Origin: Pseudoduganella buxea
Lineage (GTDB): Bacteria; Pseudomonadota; Gammaproteobacteria; Burkholderiales; Burkholderiaceae_D
Direction: 5' to 3'
Length of the DNA: 64,000 bases
Assembly: GCF_009720835.1 (NCBI RefSeq)
Contig: NZ_WNKZ01000021.1
Coordinates: forward strand, 1-64,000
The position numbers and the translations under genes were made by a program. Below are positions 16,665-26,084 of the stretch, in pieces. Each line of letters opens with the position of its first letter. The stretch's first letter is position 1. The notes beneath the pieces were generated by a model. That model did no database searches. It was not told where the DNA came from and saw only the letters and a program-made list of their open reading frames with translations.

Positions 16665-19600
16665 ATGCCCGATACCCCGGCAATGGGTTCCGCCGCGCCC
16701 CGCCGCGCCGGCGCACCCGCGCAGCCAGTCGCACTGAACAACGTCAGCCTCGACGACAAATACACTGCCACGTCCGGCAAGATCTTCCTCTCCGGTATCC
16801 AGGCGCTGGTGCGCCTGCCGCTGATGCAGCAGCAGCGCGATGCCCGTGCCGGCCTGAACACGGCAGGCTTCATTTCCGGCTATCGCGGCTCGCCCCTGGG
16901 CGGCCTGGACGAAACGCTGTGGAAGACGCAGAAGCACCTGGCCGCGCATAACGTCCAGTTCGTGCCGGGCGTGAACGAGGACCTGGCCGCCACCGCCGTC
17001 TGGGGCTCGCAGCAGGTCGACCTGATCGGCCCGTCCAAATACGATGGCGTGTTCGCCATGTGGTATGGCAAGGGCCCCGGCGTGGACCGCTGCGGCGACG
17101 TCTTCAAGCACATGAACCATGCCGGCACGGCGAAGAACGGCGGCGTGCTGCTGGTGGCCGGCGACGACCATGGCGCCTACTCCTCCACCCTGCCGCACCA
17201 GTCCGACCACATCTTCTCGGCCTGCATGATCCCTGTGCTCTACCCCTGCAATGTGCAGGAGTACCTGGACCTGGGCGTGCACGGCTGGGCCATGTCGCGC
17301 TTCTCCGGTTGCGCCGTCGCCTTCAAGGCGCTGGCCGACACGGTCGAATCGTCGGCTTCGGTCGACGCCGACCCGTTCCGCGTCGAGGTCAGGCTGCCGC
17401 AGGACTTCCATATGCCCGAAGGCGGCCTGAATGCCCGCCTGTCGTCGATCCCGCTGGGCCAGCAGGCGCGCAACCAGGAAGCGCTGATGCAGGACTACAA
17501 GATCTACGCGGCGCTGGCGTATGCGCGCGAGAACAAGCTCAATCACACCACCATCGACAACCCGAACGCCAAGCTGGGCATCATTGCCTCCGGCAAGTCC
17601 TACCTGGACGTGCTGGAAGCGCTGGAAGAACTGGGTATCGACGAAGCCATGGCCGCACAGGTGGGCCTGCGCCTGTTCAAGGTGTCGATGCCGTGGCCGC
17701 TGGAGCCGGACTCGGTGCGTGAATTCGCCCAGGGCCTGGACGAGATCCTGGTCGTGGAAGAGAAGCGCCAGTTCGTCGAATACCAGCTGAAGGAACAGCT
17801 GTACAACTGGCGCGACGATGTGCGCCCCCGCGTCATCGGCAAGTTCGACGACAAGGGCGAGTGGGTGGCACCGCGCGGCGAATGGCTGCTGCCGCCGAAG
17901 GCCGACTTCTCGGTCTCGCAGGTGGCGCGCGTGATCGCCTCGCGCGTGAAGCGCTATATCGACGACACCCATATCCAGGACCAGATCAAGGCCCGCCTGA
18001 CCTTCCTCGATGCCAAGGACGCGGTGCTCAAGAAGGCCATCAGCACGCCGTTCCGCCCCGCGTTCTACTGCTCCGGCTGCCCGCACAATACGTCGACCAA
18101 GGTCCCGGACGGCAGCTTCGCGCTGGCCGGCATCGGCTGCCACGTGATGGCCACGTCGATCTACCCGGAGATGAACAAGCTGACCACCCACATGGGCGGC
18201 GAAGGCGCGCCGTGGATCGGCCAGGCCGCCTTCTCCACGGTGCCGCACGTGTTCCAGAACCTGGGCGACGGCACCTATTTCCACTCCGGCTACCTGGCCA
18301 TCCGCGCCGCCGTCGCCGCCAAGGTTAACATCACCTACAAGATCCTGTACAACGACGCCGTCGCGATGACGGGCGGCCAGCCGGTGGACGGTACCGTCTC
18401 CGTGCCGATGATCGCCCAGCAGATGGCGGCCGAAGGCGTCAAGCGCATCGCCCTCGTGACGGAAGACCTGTCGCGCTACACGGACCGCTCGAACCTGCCG
18501 GCCATCGTCACCCTGCACGACCGCAAGGAGATGGACGCGATCCAGCGCGAGCTGCGCGAACTGCCCGGCTGCACGGTGCTGATCTACGACCAGACCTGCG
18601 CGGCCGAGAAGCGCCGGCGCCGCAAGAAGAACGAATTCCCTGACCCGGACAAGCGCATGGTCATCAACGAAGCCGTGTGCGAAGGCTGCGGCGACTGCGG
18701 CATCCAGTCCAACTGCGTGTCGATCCTGCCGAAGGAAACGGAGTTCGGCCGCAAGCGCACCATCGACCAGTCCAGCTGCAACAAGGACTATTCCTGCGTG
18801 AAGGGCTTCTGCCCCAGCTTCGTCACGGTCGAAGGCGGCACCCTGAAGAAATCGAAGACGGGCGTCAGCAAGGACAAGACGGCCGCCGACGGCTGGGCCG
18901 AACTGCCGCAACCGCGCCTGCCGGACTGCGAGCAGCCGTACAACATCCTCATCAACGGCATCGGCGGCACCGGCGTCATCACCGTCGGCGCCCTGATGGG
19001 CATGGCCGCGCACCTGGAAGGCAAGGGCGCGTCGGTGCTGGACATGACGGGCATGTCGCAGAAAAACGGCTCCGTCACGTCGCACGTGAAGATCGCCACC
19101 ACGCCGGACCACCTGCGCGCCCAGCGCATCGCCACCGGCGAAGCGGACCTGGTGCTGGGCTGCGACATGCTGACCACGGGCGCGGCCGATGCCGTGTCCA
19201 AAATGCGTCCTGGCCGCACCCTGGCGGTCGTCAACCTGCACGAGCAGCCGCCCGGCACCTTCGCCCAGAACGCCGACTGGCAGTATCCGGTCGAGGAAGT
19301 GCGCGCGCTGATCGTCGAATCCGTGGGCGGCGCGGATGCCGCCGACTTCGTCGACGCCACCAAGCTGGCCACGGCGCTGATGGGCGACTCGATTGCCGCC
19401 AACCTGTTCATGCTCGGCTACGCGTGGCAGCGCGGCCGTATTCCGCTGTCCGAAGCGGCGCTGCTGCGCGCCATCGAGATGAACGGCGTGGCCGTCGAAT
19501 CGAACAAGCGCAGCTTCCTGTGGGGCCGCCGCGCCGCCGTCGACCTGAAGGCCGTCGAGAAGACGGCCACGCCGACGCAAGCCATCGTCGTGCAGATGCC

Positions 19601-20249
19601 GCAAAGCCTCGATAGCGTCATCAAGAAGCGCATCGACTTCCTGACCGGCTACCAGAACGCCGCCTACGCCGCCCAATACGAGCAGCTGGTGTCGCAGGTG
19701 CGCGCGCGCGAAACGGCGCTGAGCCTGCCGAACAAGCTGTCGATGGCCGTGGCCAAGTCGCTGTTCAAGCTGATGGCCTACAAGGACGAATACGAAGTGG
19801 CGCGCCTGTACACGGACGGCCGCTTCGTCGAACAGCTGAAAAGCCAGTTCGAGGGCGACTTCAGCCTGAAATTCAACCTGGCGCCGCCGCTGTTCTCGAA
19901 GAAGGACGCCAAGGGCCACCTGGTGAAAGCCGAATACGGCTCGTGGATGTGGAAGGCCTTTGCCGTGCTGGCCAAGCTGAAAGGCCTGCGTGGCGGCACC
20001 TTCGACATCTTCGGCCGTACCGAGGAGCGCCGCATGGAGCGCGCCCTGATCGGCGAATACCGCCAGATCGTGGCCGAGCTGCTGGCCGGCGTCACGGCGG
20101 ACAACTACGACCAGGCCGTGGCAATCGCCGCCCTGCCGGAGAAAATCCGCGGCTTCGGCCACGTCAAGGAAGCGGCCGTCGCCACCTACCACGCCGACAA
20201 GGTCCGCCTGCTGGCAGCCTTCGGCGGCGCCCGCCAGCACGCCGCATAA
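16665..20249 (+). CDS. indolepyruvate:ferredoxin oxidoreductase, single-chain fusion
   Basis: This 1194-residue protein fuses the alpha and beta/gamma parts of indolepyruvate ferredoxin oxidoreductase. The N-terminal pyrimidine-binding part includes TAGFISGYRGSPLGGLDE. The thiamine-diphosphate domain carries FYCSGCPHNTST and GIGCHVMATSIYPEM. An iron-sulfur segment follows (CEGCGDCGIQSNC, CNKDYSCVKGFCPSF). The gamma domain has INGIGGTGVITVGALMGMA. The enzyme oxidatively decarboxylates aryl or branched-chain 2-oxo acids to acyl-CoA using ferredoxin. The ATG at 16665 has TTGGAG upstream; an in-frame GTG at 16587 lacks support. Together with icmF downstream it suggests amino-acid catabolism. Length is normal for the fused form. 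Confidence 0.9.
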   Translation: MPDTPAMGSAAPRRAGAPAQPVALNNVSLDDKYTATSGKIFLSGIQALVRLPLMQQQRDARAGLNTAGFISGYRGSPLGGLDETLWKTQKHLAAHNVQFVPGVNEDLAATAVWGSQQVDLIGPSKYDGVFAMWYGKGPGVDRCGDVFKHMNHAGTAKNGGVLLVAGDDHGAYSSTLPHQSDHIFSACMIPVLYPCNVQEYLDLGVHGWAMSRFSGCAVAFKALADTVESSASVDADPFRVEVRLPQDFHMPEGGLNARLSSIPLGQQARNQEALMQDYKIYAALAYARENKLNHTTIDNPNAKLGIIASGKSYLDVLEALEELGIDEAMAAQVGLRLFKVSMPWPLEPDSVREFAQGLDEILVVEEKRQFVEYQLKEQLYNWRDDVRPRVIGKFDDKGEWVAPRGEWLLPPKADFSVSQVARVIASRVKRYIDDTHIQDQIKARLTFLDAKDAVLKKAISTPFRPAFYCSGCPHNTSTKVPDGSFALAGIGCHVMATSIYPEMNKLTTHMGGEGAPWIGQAAFSTVPHVFQNLGDGTYFHSGYLAIRAAVAAKVNITYKILYNDAVAMTGGQPVDGTVSVPMIAQQMAAEGVKRIALVTEDLSRYTDRSNLPAIVTLHDRKEMDAIQRELRELPGCTVLIYDQTCAAEKRRRRKKNEFPDPDKRMVINEAVCEGCGDCGIQSNCVSILPKETEFGRKRTIDQSSCNKDYSCVKGFCPSFVTVEGGTLKKSKTGVSKDKTAADGWAELPQPRLPDCEQPYNILINGIGGTGVITVGALMGMAAHLEGKGASVLDMTGMSQKNGSVTSHVKIATTPDHLRAQRIATGEADLVLGCDMLTTGAADAVSKMRPGRTLAVVNLHEQPPGTFAQNADWQYPVEEVRALIVESVGGADAADFVDATKLATALMGDSIAANLFMLGYAWQRGRIPLSEAALLRAIEMNGVAVESNKRSFLWGRRAAVDLKAVEKTATPTQAIVVQMPQSLDSVIKKRIDFLTGYQNAAYAAQYEQLVSQVRARETALSLPNKLSMAVAKSLFKLMAYKDEYEVARLYTDGRFVEQLKSQFEGDFSLKFNLAPPLFSKKDAKGHLVKAEYGSWMWKAFAVLAKLKGLRGGTFDIFGRTEERRMERALIGEYRQIVAELLAGVTADNYDQAVAIAALPEKIRGFGHVKEAAVATYHADKVRLLAAFGGARQHAA

Positions 20250-20253
20250 AACA

Positions 20254-20333
20254 TTGCCGAGAAAATGGGGACAGACCCCATTTTCTCGGCAACATTGCTC
20301 CAAAAATGGGGTCTGTCCCCATTTTTGGAGCAA
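20254..20333. repeat. REP-like hairpin doublet, GGGGACAGACCCC family (copy 1)
   Basis: Two perfect hairpins lie head to head. The first pairs TTGCCGAGAAAATGGGG (20254-20270) with 20276-20292 around ACAGA. The second pairs TTGCTCCAAAAATGGGG (20295-20311) with 20317-20333 around TCTGT. The cores match and the outer arms differ but remain fully paired, so pairing itself seems to be maintained. It lies just after the indolepyruvate oxidoreductase stop and may also act as a transcript end. Related copies lie at 30368-30438 and 46907-46976. Confidence 0.9.
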
Positions 20334-20348
20334 CAAAATCGTGGTAGG

Positions 20349-20375
20349 TTTACGTTGACGTAAACGTCATATAAT
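20349..20375 (+). promoter_or_regulatory. icmF promoter with MerR/LiuR-like operator
   Basis: A near-perfect 16-base palindrome, TTTACGTTGACGTAAA (20349-20364), is followed five bases later by a consensus TATAAT (20370-20375). A weak -35 (TAGGTT, 20345-20350) would give the 19-base spacer typical of MerR-controlled promoters, with the operator inside the spacer. MerR-family LiuR regulators of branched-chain amino-acid catabolism use sites of this style, from general knowledge of that family. The regulator gene is not in the window. Confidence 0.6.
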
Positions 20376-20412
20376 CGGATCAGCACGATCCGTCGATATT
20401 CCAGGGAATCCC

Positions 20413-23400
20413 ATGAACGATCTGACCTCCGCCAAGACCCTTGCCGCCGATGCCGAACAGGACCGCCCGGCCAACAAGGTGCGCTTCGTTACCGCCGCGT
20501 CGCTGTTCGATGGCCACGATGCCTCGATCAACATCATGCGCCGCATCCTGCAGTCGAACGGCGTCGAGGTGGTCCACCTGGGCCACAACCGCTCGGTCGA
20601 CGATGTCGTCACCGCCGCGCTGGCCGAGGATGTGCAGGGCATCGCCATCTCCAGCTACCAGGGCGGCCACGTCGAATACTTCAAGTACATGATCGACCTG
20701 CTGCGCCAGCGCGGTGGCGCCCACATCAAGGTGTTCGGCGGCGGCGGCGGCGTTATCGTGCCGTCCGAGATCGCCGAGCTGCACGACTACGGCGTCACCC
20801 GCATCTTCAGCCCGGAAGACGGTCAGCGCATGGGCCTGGTCGGCATGATCCGCTGGATGGTGCAGCAGTGCGACATCGACCTGACGCAGTATTCGCCGAC
20901 GTCGCTGGCCCCGCTCAGGGAAGGCGACATCGCGCAGCGCCACCGGCCGCTGGCCCAGCTGATCACGGCTTTGGAAAACGACCGCGCCGCGCCCGAGCTG
21001 CGCAAGCAGCTGCTGGCCGCGGCGGCCGAGCTGTCCACGCCGGCGCTGGGCATCACGGGCACGGGCGGCGCCGGCAAGTCCTCGCTGACGGATGAACTGA
21101 TCCGCCGCATCCGCCTGGACCAGAACGACGCCCTGAACATCGCCATCATCTCGATCGACCCGTCGCGCCGCAAATCCGGCGGCGCGCTGCTGGGCGACCG
21201 CATCCGCATGAACGCCATCGCACCGTGGGCGGGCCAGGCCCGCGTCTTCATGCGTTCGCTGGCCACGCGCGAGGCAGGGTCGGAGATTTCGCAGGCGCTG
21301 CCGGACGTGATCGCCGCGTGCAAGGTGGCCGGGTTCGATCTCGTCATCGTCGAGACCTCCGGCATCGGCCAGGGCGACGCCGCCATCGTGGCCCATGTGG
21401 ACGTGTCGATGTACGTGATGACGCCCGAGTTCGGCGCCGCCTCGCAGCTGGAAAAAATCGACATGCTCGATTTCGCCGACTTCATCGCGATTAACAAATT
21501 CGACCGCAAGGGTGCCCAGGACGCGCTGCGCGACGTCGCCAAGCAGTACCAGCGCAACCGCGAACTGTGGAGCCAGAGCCCGGAGCAGATGCCCGTGTAC
21601 GGCACGCAGGCCTCGCGCTTCAACGACGACGGCGTCACCGCCCTGTACCAGGGCCTGCTGCCGAAGCTGGCCGGGTTCGGCCTGGCCATCCAGCCAGGTA
21701 AACTCGCGCCCGTGAATGTGCGCTTCAGCTCCGGCAAGCATGTCATCGTGCCCCCGGCCCGCGCGCGCTACCTGGCCGAAATCGCCGACACCGTGCGCGG
21801 CTACCATAAGACCGTGCGCCGCCAGTCGACCCTGGCGCGCGAACGCCAGCAGCTGACGGAAGCCAAACGCATGCTGGCCGCCGCCGGCAAGAACGCCGAC
21901 TTCGACGACGTCATCACCGCGCGCGACGAACTGCTGGACGCGAACACCAAGCACCTGCTGGGCAGCTGGCCACAGGTGCAGGCCGCGTATGCGGGCGACG
22001 AATTCGTCGTCAGGATCCGCGACAAGGAAATCCGCACGGGACTGGTCTACGAGACCCTGTCGGGCAACAAGATCAGGAAGGTGTCGCTGCCGAAGTACGA
22101 GGACCACGGCGAGCTGCTGCGCTGGCTGATGCTGGAGAACGTGCCCGGCTCGTTCCCGTTCACGGCCGGCGTATTCCCGTTCAAGCGCGAAGGCGAGGAC
22201 CCCACCCGCATGTTCGCCGGCGAAGGCGATGCCTTCCGCACCAACCGCCGCTTCAAGCTGGTCTCCGAAGGCCTGGACGCGAAGCGCCTGTCGACGGCCT
22301 TCGACTCCGTCACCCTGTACGGCGCCGATCCCGCGCTGCGCCCGGACATCTACGGCAAGGTGGGCAACTCGGGCGTGTCGATTGCGACGCTGGACGACAT
22401 GAAGGTGCTGTACGACGGCTTCGACCTGTGCAGCCCGACCACGTCCGTGTCGATGACGATCAACGGCCCGGCGCCGACGATCCTGGCCATGTTCATGAAC
22501 ACGGCCATCGACCAGCAGATGGCGAAGTTCGAGGCCGACAAGGGCCGCCAGCCGACGGACGAGGAAGCGGCGCAGATCCGCGCGTGGGTGCTGCAGAACG
22601 TGCGCGGTACCGTGCAGGCCGACATCCTGAAGGAAGACCAGGGCCAGAACACGTGCATCTTCAGCACCGAGTTCTCGCTGAAGGTGATGGGCGACATCCA
22701 GGAATACTTCGTGCGTCACCTGGTACGCAATTTCTACTCGGTGTCGATCTCGGGTTATCACATCGCCGAAGCGGGCGCCAACCCCATCTCGCAGCTGGCC
22801 TTCACCCTGTCGAACGGCTTCACCTTCGTCGAGGCCTACCTGGCGCGCGGCATGAACATCGACGACTTCGCGCCCAACCTGTCGTTCTTCTTCTCCAACG
22901 GCATGGACCCGGAATACACGGTGCTCGGCCGCGTGGCACGCCGGCTGTGGGCCGTGGCGATGCGCGACAAGTACGGCGCAAACGACCGCAGCCAGAAGCT
23001 GAAATACCATATCCAGACGTCGGGCCGCTCGCTGCACGCGCAGGAGATCGACTTCAACGACATCCGCACCACCTTGCAGGCGCTGATCGCCATCTACGAC
23101 AACTGCAACTCGCTGCACACCAACGCCTACGACGAAGCCATCACGACGCCGACGGACGAATCGGTACGCCGCGCGCTGGCGATCCAGCTGATCATCAACC
23201 GCGAGTGGGGCCTGGCGAAGAACGAGAACCCCAGCCAGGGCTCCTTCATCATCGAGGAGCTGACGGACCTTGTGGAAGAAGCCGTGCTGCAGGAGTTCGA
23301 GCGCATCGCCGAACGGGGCGGCGTGCTGGGCGCGATGGAAACGGGCTACCAGCGCGGCAAGATCCAGGAAGAGTCGCTGCTGTACGAGCACAAGAAGCAT

Positions 23401-23703
23401 GACGGCTCGCTGCCCATCATCGGTGTCAACACCTTCCGCAATCCGAAGGGGAGCGAGGCGCCGCAGACGATCGAACTGGCCCGCTCCACGGATGACGAAA
23501 AGCAGTCGCAGTTGCAGCGCCTGGACGACTTCCATGCCCGCAACGCGGCGCACAGCCCGGCCGCGCTGGCGGCCCTGCAGCAGGCCGCCATCGACAACGA
23601 AAACGTGTTCGAGAAGCTGATGGACGCCGTGCGGGTCTGCTCGCTGGGCCAGATCACGACGGCGCTGTTCGAAGTGGGGGGCCAGTACCGCCGCAATATG
23701 TAA
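20413..23703 (+). CDS. icmF: fused isobutyryl-CoA mutase IcmF
   Basis: This 1096-residue adenosylcobalamin enzyme interconverts isobutyryl-CoA and n-butyryl-CoA. Domains in order: cobalamin-binding ([18 protein letters not shown], then [14 protein letters not shown]), a MeaB/ArgK-type GTPase chaperone with P-loop GTGGAGKSS near residue 215, and the mutase barrel ([34 protein letters not shown]). The GTPase-in-the-middle layout is diagnostic for IcmF and separates it from methylmalonyl-CoA mutase. The ATG is 38 bases after a TATAAT promoter. A GC hairpin after the stop looks like its terminator. Likely role: valine or branched acyl-CoA use. Confidence 0.95.
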   Translation: MNDLTSAKTLAADAEQDRPANKVRFVTAASLFDGHDASINIMRRILQSNGVEVVHLGHNRSVDDVVTAALAEDVQGIAISSYQGGHVEYFKYMIDLLRQRGGAHIKVFGGGGGVIVPSEIAELHDYGVTRIFSPEDGQRMGLVGMIRWMVQQCDIDLTQYSPTSLAPLREGDIAQRHRPLAQLITALENDRAAPELRKQLLAAAAELSTPALGITGTGGAGKSSLTDELIRRIRLDQNDALNIAIISIDPSRRKSGGALLGDRIRMNAIAPWAGQARVFMRSLATREAGSEISQALPDVIAACKVAGFDLVIVETSGIGQGDAAIVAHVDVSMYVMTPEFGAASQLEKIDMLDFADFIAINKFDRKGAQDALRDVAKQYQRNRELWSQSPEQMPVYGTQASRFNDDGVTALYQGLLPKLAGFGLAIQPGKLAPVNVRFSSGKHVIVPPARARYLAEIADTVRGYHKTVRRQSTLARERQQLTEAKRMLAAAGKNADFDDVITARDELLDANTKHLLGSWPQVQAAYAGDEFVVRIRDKEIRTGLVYETLSGNKIRKVSLPKYEDHGELLRWLMLENVPGSFPFTAGVFPFKREGEDPTRMFAGEGDAFRTNRRFKLVSEGLDAKRLSTAFDSVTLYGADPALRPDIYGKVGNSGVSIATLDDMKVLYDGFDLCSPTTSVSMTINGPAPTILAMFMNTAIDQQMAKFEADKGRQPTDEEAAQIRAWVLQNVRGTVQADILKEDQGQNTCIFSTEFSLKVMGDIQEYFVRHLVRNFYSVSISGYHIAEAGANPISQLAFTLSNGFTFVEAYLARGMNIDDFAPNLSFFFSNGMDPEYTVLGRVARRLWAVAMRDKYGANDRSQKLKYHIQTSGRSLHAQEIDFNDIRTTLQALIAIYDNCNSLHTNAYDEAITTPTDESVRRALAIQLIINREWGLAKNENPSQGSFIIEELTDLVEEAVLQEFERIAERGGVLGAMETGYQRGKIQEESLLYEHKKHDGSLPIIGVNTFRNPKGSEAPQTIELARSTDDEKQSQLQRLDDFHARNAAHSPAALAALQQAAIDNENVFEKLMDAVRVCSLGQITTALFEVGGQYRRNM

Positions 23704-23738
23704 ACGTCAGCTTTGCCGGAAGGTTAGCTTTGTTAAGC

Positions 23739-23767
23739 GACGCGGGGGCGCAAGGCGCCCCCGCGTC
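23739..23767 (+). terminator. terminator hairpin after icmF
   Basis: GACGCGGGGGCGC (23739-23751) pairs perfectly over 13 bases with 23755-23767 around the loop AAG. It starts 36 bases after the icmF stop and is followed by ACGTTTACAC, a short U-poor tail. The stem is very stable, so it probably ends or stabilises the icmF transcript. Confidence 0.65.
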
Positions 23768-23919
23768 ACGTTTACACACGCCTTTCGTCCCCTGCATTGA
23801 TCCGGCGCCAAGACGCCCCCTTCAGCCCGGCAGCCTCTGCTGCTGATCAATACCCGGTTTGTTCCCTACCGCTAACGTGATAGCTCCTTGCACTGGCCTC
23901 CCCCTGATGAGGACCGCAA

Positions 23920-24816
23920 ATGAGATATGCACGCCTGACGCCGGGCCATGGTTTCAAGCCGGTCAACAGCTTCCTTTACTACCTGCAGCGCATCATCGTA
24001 TCGCCGCCCCTGCGGGGCCTGTGCGTGCGCATGTTCCGCCAGTGGGTCAGGCTGCGCCAGGGCGTGCCCGGGGCCGGCCCGCAGCAGCGCCTCCGGCCCC
24101 TGCTGGAGCACCTGCACGCCGAAGGCTATGCGGCGCTGGGCAATGTGCTGACGTCCGCGCAGTGCGACGACATCCACCGCCACTTCCACGACAAGGTCCT
24201 CACCGACCGCCAGGACGAGCATTCCACCTTCACCATTGCCGACGTGCCGGCGGCAGCCCGCCTGGCAGAGTACAGCCTGCGCGACATCGTGCACTGCCCC
24301 CATATCCTGGCGCTGGCCAATGACAGCACCCTGCTGGCGCTGGCGGAGAGCTATATCGGCTGCAAGCCCACCATCTCGCAACTGGGTGTGCGCTGGTCCT
24401 TCCCCACCCAGGGCCTGCGCAGCGACCTGCAGACCTTCCACCGCGATTCCGAGGACTGGCGCTACTTCAAGGTGCTGGTTTACCTGACCGACGTCGATGC
24501 CGGCGACGGCCCGCACGTCTACGTGCGCGGTACCCACAAGACGCGCGCGCCGTTCCGGCTGCGGTTGCAGACGGACGGCGAAATCTGCCGGCAGTATGGC
24601 GAGGACCGGCTGATCGTGGCGACCGGCCAGCGCGGCTTCGCCTTCGCCGTCGACACGGCGGGGGTACACAAGGGCGCCCCGCCGACCGGCCGGCCGCGCC
24701 TGATGCTGCAGATCCAGTACTCGCTGTTTCGCAGCTATGCCTACCTGTATGAACCGGAGCCCTACGAGGGCGACGCTGCGTTCGACCGCTACATCAACCG
24801 CCTGATCCTGGCGTAA
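23920..24816 (+). CDS. phytanoyl-CoA dioxygenase (PhyH) family protein
   Basis: This 298-residue protein has an N-terminal alpha-helical region, then the PhyH double-stranded beta-helix. The iron ligands look present: His-x-Asp in TFHRDSEDWRYF, and a distal His in VDTAGVHKGAPP followed by the 2-oxoglutarate-binding Arg in GRPRLMLQIQ. Enzymes of this family hydroxylate lipids, amino acids or other small molecules with Fe(II) and 2-oxoglutarate. The substrate cannot be read from the sequence. It is monocistronic apart from a small gene 20 bases downstream. The 216 bases upstream hold the icmF terminator and no other gene. Confidence 0.85.
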   Translation: MRYARLTPGHGFKPVNSFLYYLQRIIVSPPLRGLCVRMFRQWVRLRQGVPGAGPQQRLRPLLEHLHAEGYAALGNVLTSAQCDDIHRHFHDKVLTDRQDEHSTFTIADVPAAARLAEYSLRDIVHCPHILALANDSTLLALAESYIGCKPTISQLGVRWSFPTQGLRSDLQTFHRDSEDWRYFKVLVYLTDVDAGDGPHVYVRGTHKTRAPFRLRLQTDGEICRQYGEDRLIVATGQRGFAFAVDTAGVHKGAPPTGRPRLMLQIQYSLFRSYAYLYEPEPYEGDAAFDRYINRLILA

Positions 24817-24836
24817 CCCCGAAAGGCAAGCCACTT

Positions 24837-25052
24837 ATGACGACCATCGAGATATCGCTGCCGAAGGACCTGGCGGAAGAAGCGGGAGAACTGGGCCTGC
24901 TGAAATCGCAGGTGGTGGCCGAGCTGCTGCGCGACGAGATTCGCCGCCGCACCTTTGCCGACCTGCTGGCCCACGCGGGCGACGACCTGGCGGTGGATGA
25001 CTTGATGGTGCCGGAGGAGCGGGGACGGGGCCGGCGACGCAAGATCGTGTGA
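24837..25052 (+). CDS. small ribbon-helix-helix-like protein
   Basis: This 71-residue protein begins MTTIEISLPKDLAEEAGELG, with a short beta strand (TIEISLP) and two helices as in ribbon-helix-helix DNA binders and type II antitoxins. The tail is basic (RGRGRRRKIV). It follows the PhyH gene by 20 bases on the same strand, and its stop is four bases from the convergent LacI gene. No toxin-like gene lies beside it, so it is either an orphan antitoxin or a PhyH-linked regulator. Function unknown. Confidence 0.65.
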   Translation: MTTIEISLPKDLAEEAGELGLLKSQVVAELLRDEIRRRTFADLLAHAGDDLAVDDLMVPEERGRGRRRKIV

Positions 25053-25055
25053 TCG

Positions 25056-26066
25056 TCAGCCGGGGCTGGGCCCCACCGTCGATCCGGCCACCAGCGCCGG
25101 CTGCCACAGCTCCTGCAAGGCGGCCGGCGGCCTGCCCTCCAGCAGCGCCAGCAGCATCTCGCTCATCCTGGCGCCGGCCGCGCGTGCGTCCGGCTGGTCG
25201 ATTGTCGTCACATCCAGTCCGGCCAGGGTATCGGCCATGCTGCCCCAGACGATCAACGAGATGTCGCGGCCGATGTGCACGCCGGCGTCCAGCAGCGCGC
25301 GCACGGCGCCGACGCCGGACAGGTGATTGTCGACGATGACGGCGGTGGGCCGGGGCGACGCTTCCAGCAATGCCTGCATGGCCTGGTAGCCGCTGCGGCG
25401 GTCGATGGCCGATTCGATCAGGTAGCGCGCATCGGGCACGATGCCGGCCGCCGCCAGCGCAGCGGTAAAACTGTCGCGGCGCTGGCGCGCAAAGTTCAAC
25501 GTCAGCGGAGAACCCAGCAGGGCGATGCGGCGGTGACCGTGGCGCAGCAGTGCCTCCACGGCCTGGGCAATGCCAGCCGCGTTGTCATAGTCGAACCACG
25601 CGTAGGGCCGGTCCAGCTGCGTCCTGCCGTGGGCAACAAACGGAAAGCCCGTTTCGCTGAGCCAGGCGATGCGCTCGTCGTCCACGAGGGTGCGGCTGAC
25701 CACCAGCCCATCGACGCGGCGGCCCCGCACCAGCTGGCGGTAGGTCGGCAGTTCGTTGGCGGGCGAGACGGGCACGATGATCAGGTTCATGCCGGCCGCT
25801 TCCAGCGCGGCCGACATGCCGCCAACGACGTCGAGGAACATCGGGTCGCCCAGGTCGGCCGGCAGCAGCGGGTAGATAATGCCCAGCACATTGCTGCGTC
25901 CCACCGCCAGGGTGCGCGCGGCAGGATTGGCCTGGTAGCCCGCCGCGCTGGCCGCCGCCAGCACCCGGGCGCGGGTGCGTTCGGACACTTCCGGATACCC
26001 GTTCAGCGCCCGGCTCACGGTGGTCTTGGACATGCCGAGCGTATCGGCCAGGGCTTTCAGGTTCAT
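25056..26066 (-). CDS. LacI-family regulator of the alpha-glucoside operon (1)
   Basis: This 336-residue protein starts directly with the LacI helix-turn-helix (MNLKALADTLGMSKTTVSRALNG) and has a periplasmic-binding-protein-type sensor domain (NVLGIIYPLLPADLGDPMFLD). It is the last gene of the minus-strand operon after the MFS carrier, from which it is 18 bases away. It probably senses a sugar or sugar phosphate and controls the operon. The perfect palindrome at 30441-30454, upstream of the phosphorylase gene, is a natural target. Which of the two LacI proteins binds it is not known. Confidence 0.92.
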   Translation of the reverse strand: MNLKALADTLGMSKTTVSRALNGYPEVSERTRARVLAAASAAGYQANPAARTLAVGRSNVLGIIYPLLPADLGDPMFLDVVGGMSAALEAAGMNLIIVPVSPANELPTYRQLVRGRRVDGLVVSRTLVDDERIAWLSETGFPFVAHGRTQLDRPYAWFDYDNAAGIAQAVEALLRHGHRRIALLGSPLTLNFARQRRDSFTAALAAAGIVPDARYLIESAIDRRSGYQAMQALLEASPRPTAVIVDNHLSGVGAVRALLDAGVHIGRDISLIVWGSMADTLAGLDVTTIDQPDARAAGARMSEMLLALLEGRPPAALQELWQPALVAGSTVGPSPG

Positions 26067-26084
26067 GCGTCGGACAAGGGTCGA

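Noticed and set aside
20254-20333. CRISPR or tandem repeat array
   Set aside because: Only two palindromic units in opposite orientation, no regular spacers and no cas genes.
15858-20336. Open frame of about 1490 codons on the strand opposite the indolepyruvate oxidoreductase gene
   Set aside because: It mirrors the codon bias of the real gene; its His/Arg/Gln/Ala-rich product lacks any domain and its start lies in the repeat.
20380-23553. Open frame of about 1057 codons opposite icmF
   Set aside because: High-GC shadow of a clear IcmF gene with no motif of its own.
24837-26066. Toxin-antitoxin pair made of the RHH protein and its neighbour
   Set aside because: The neighbour is a full LacI regulator on the opposite strand, not a toxin.
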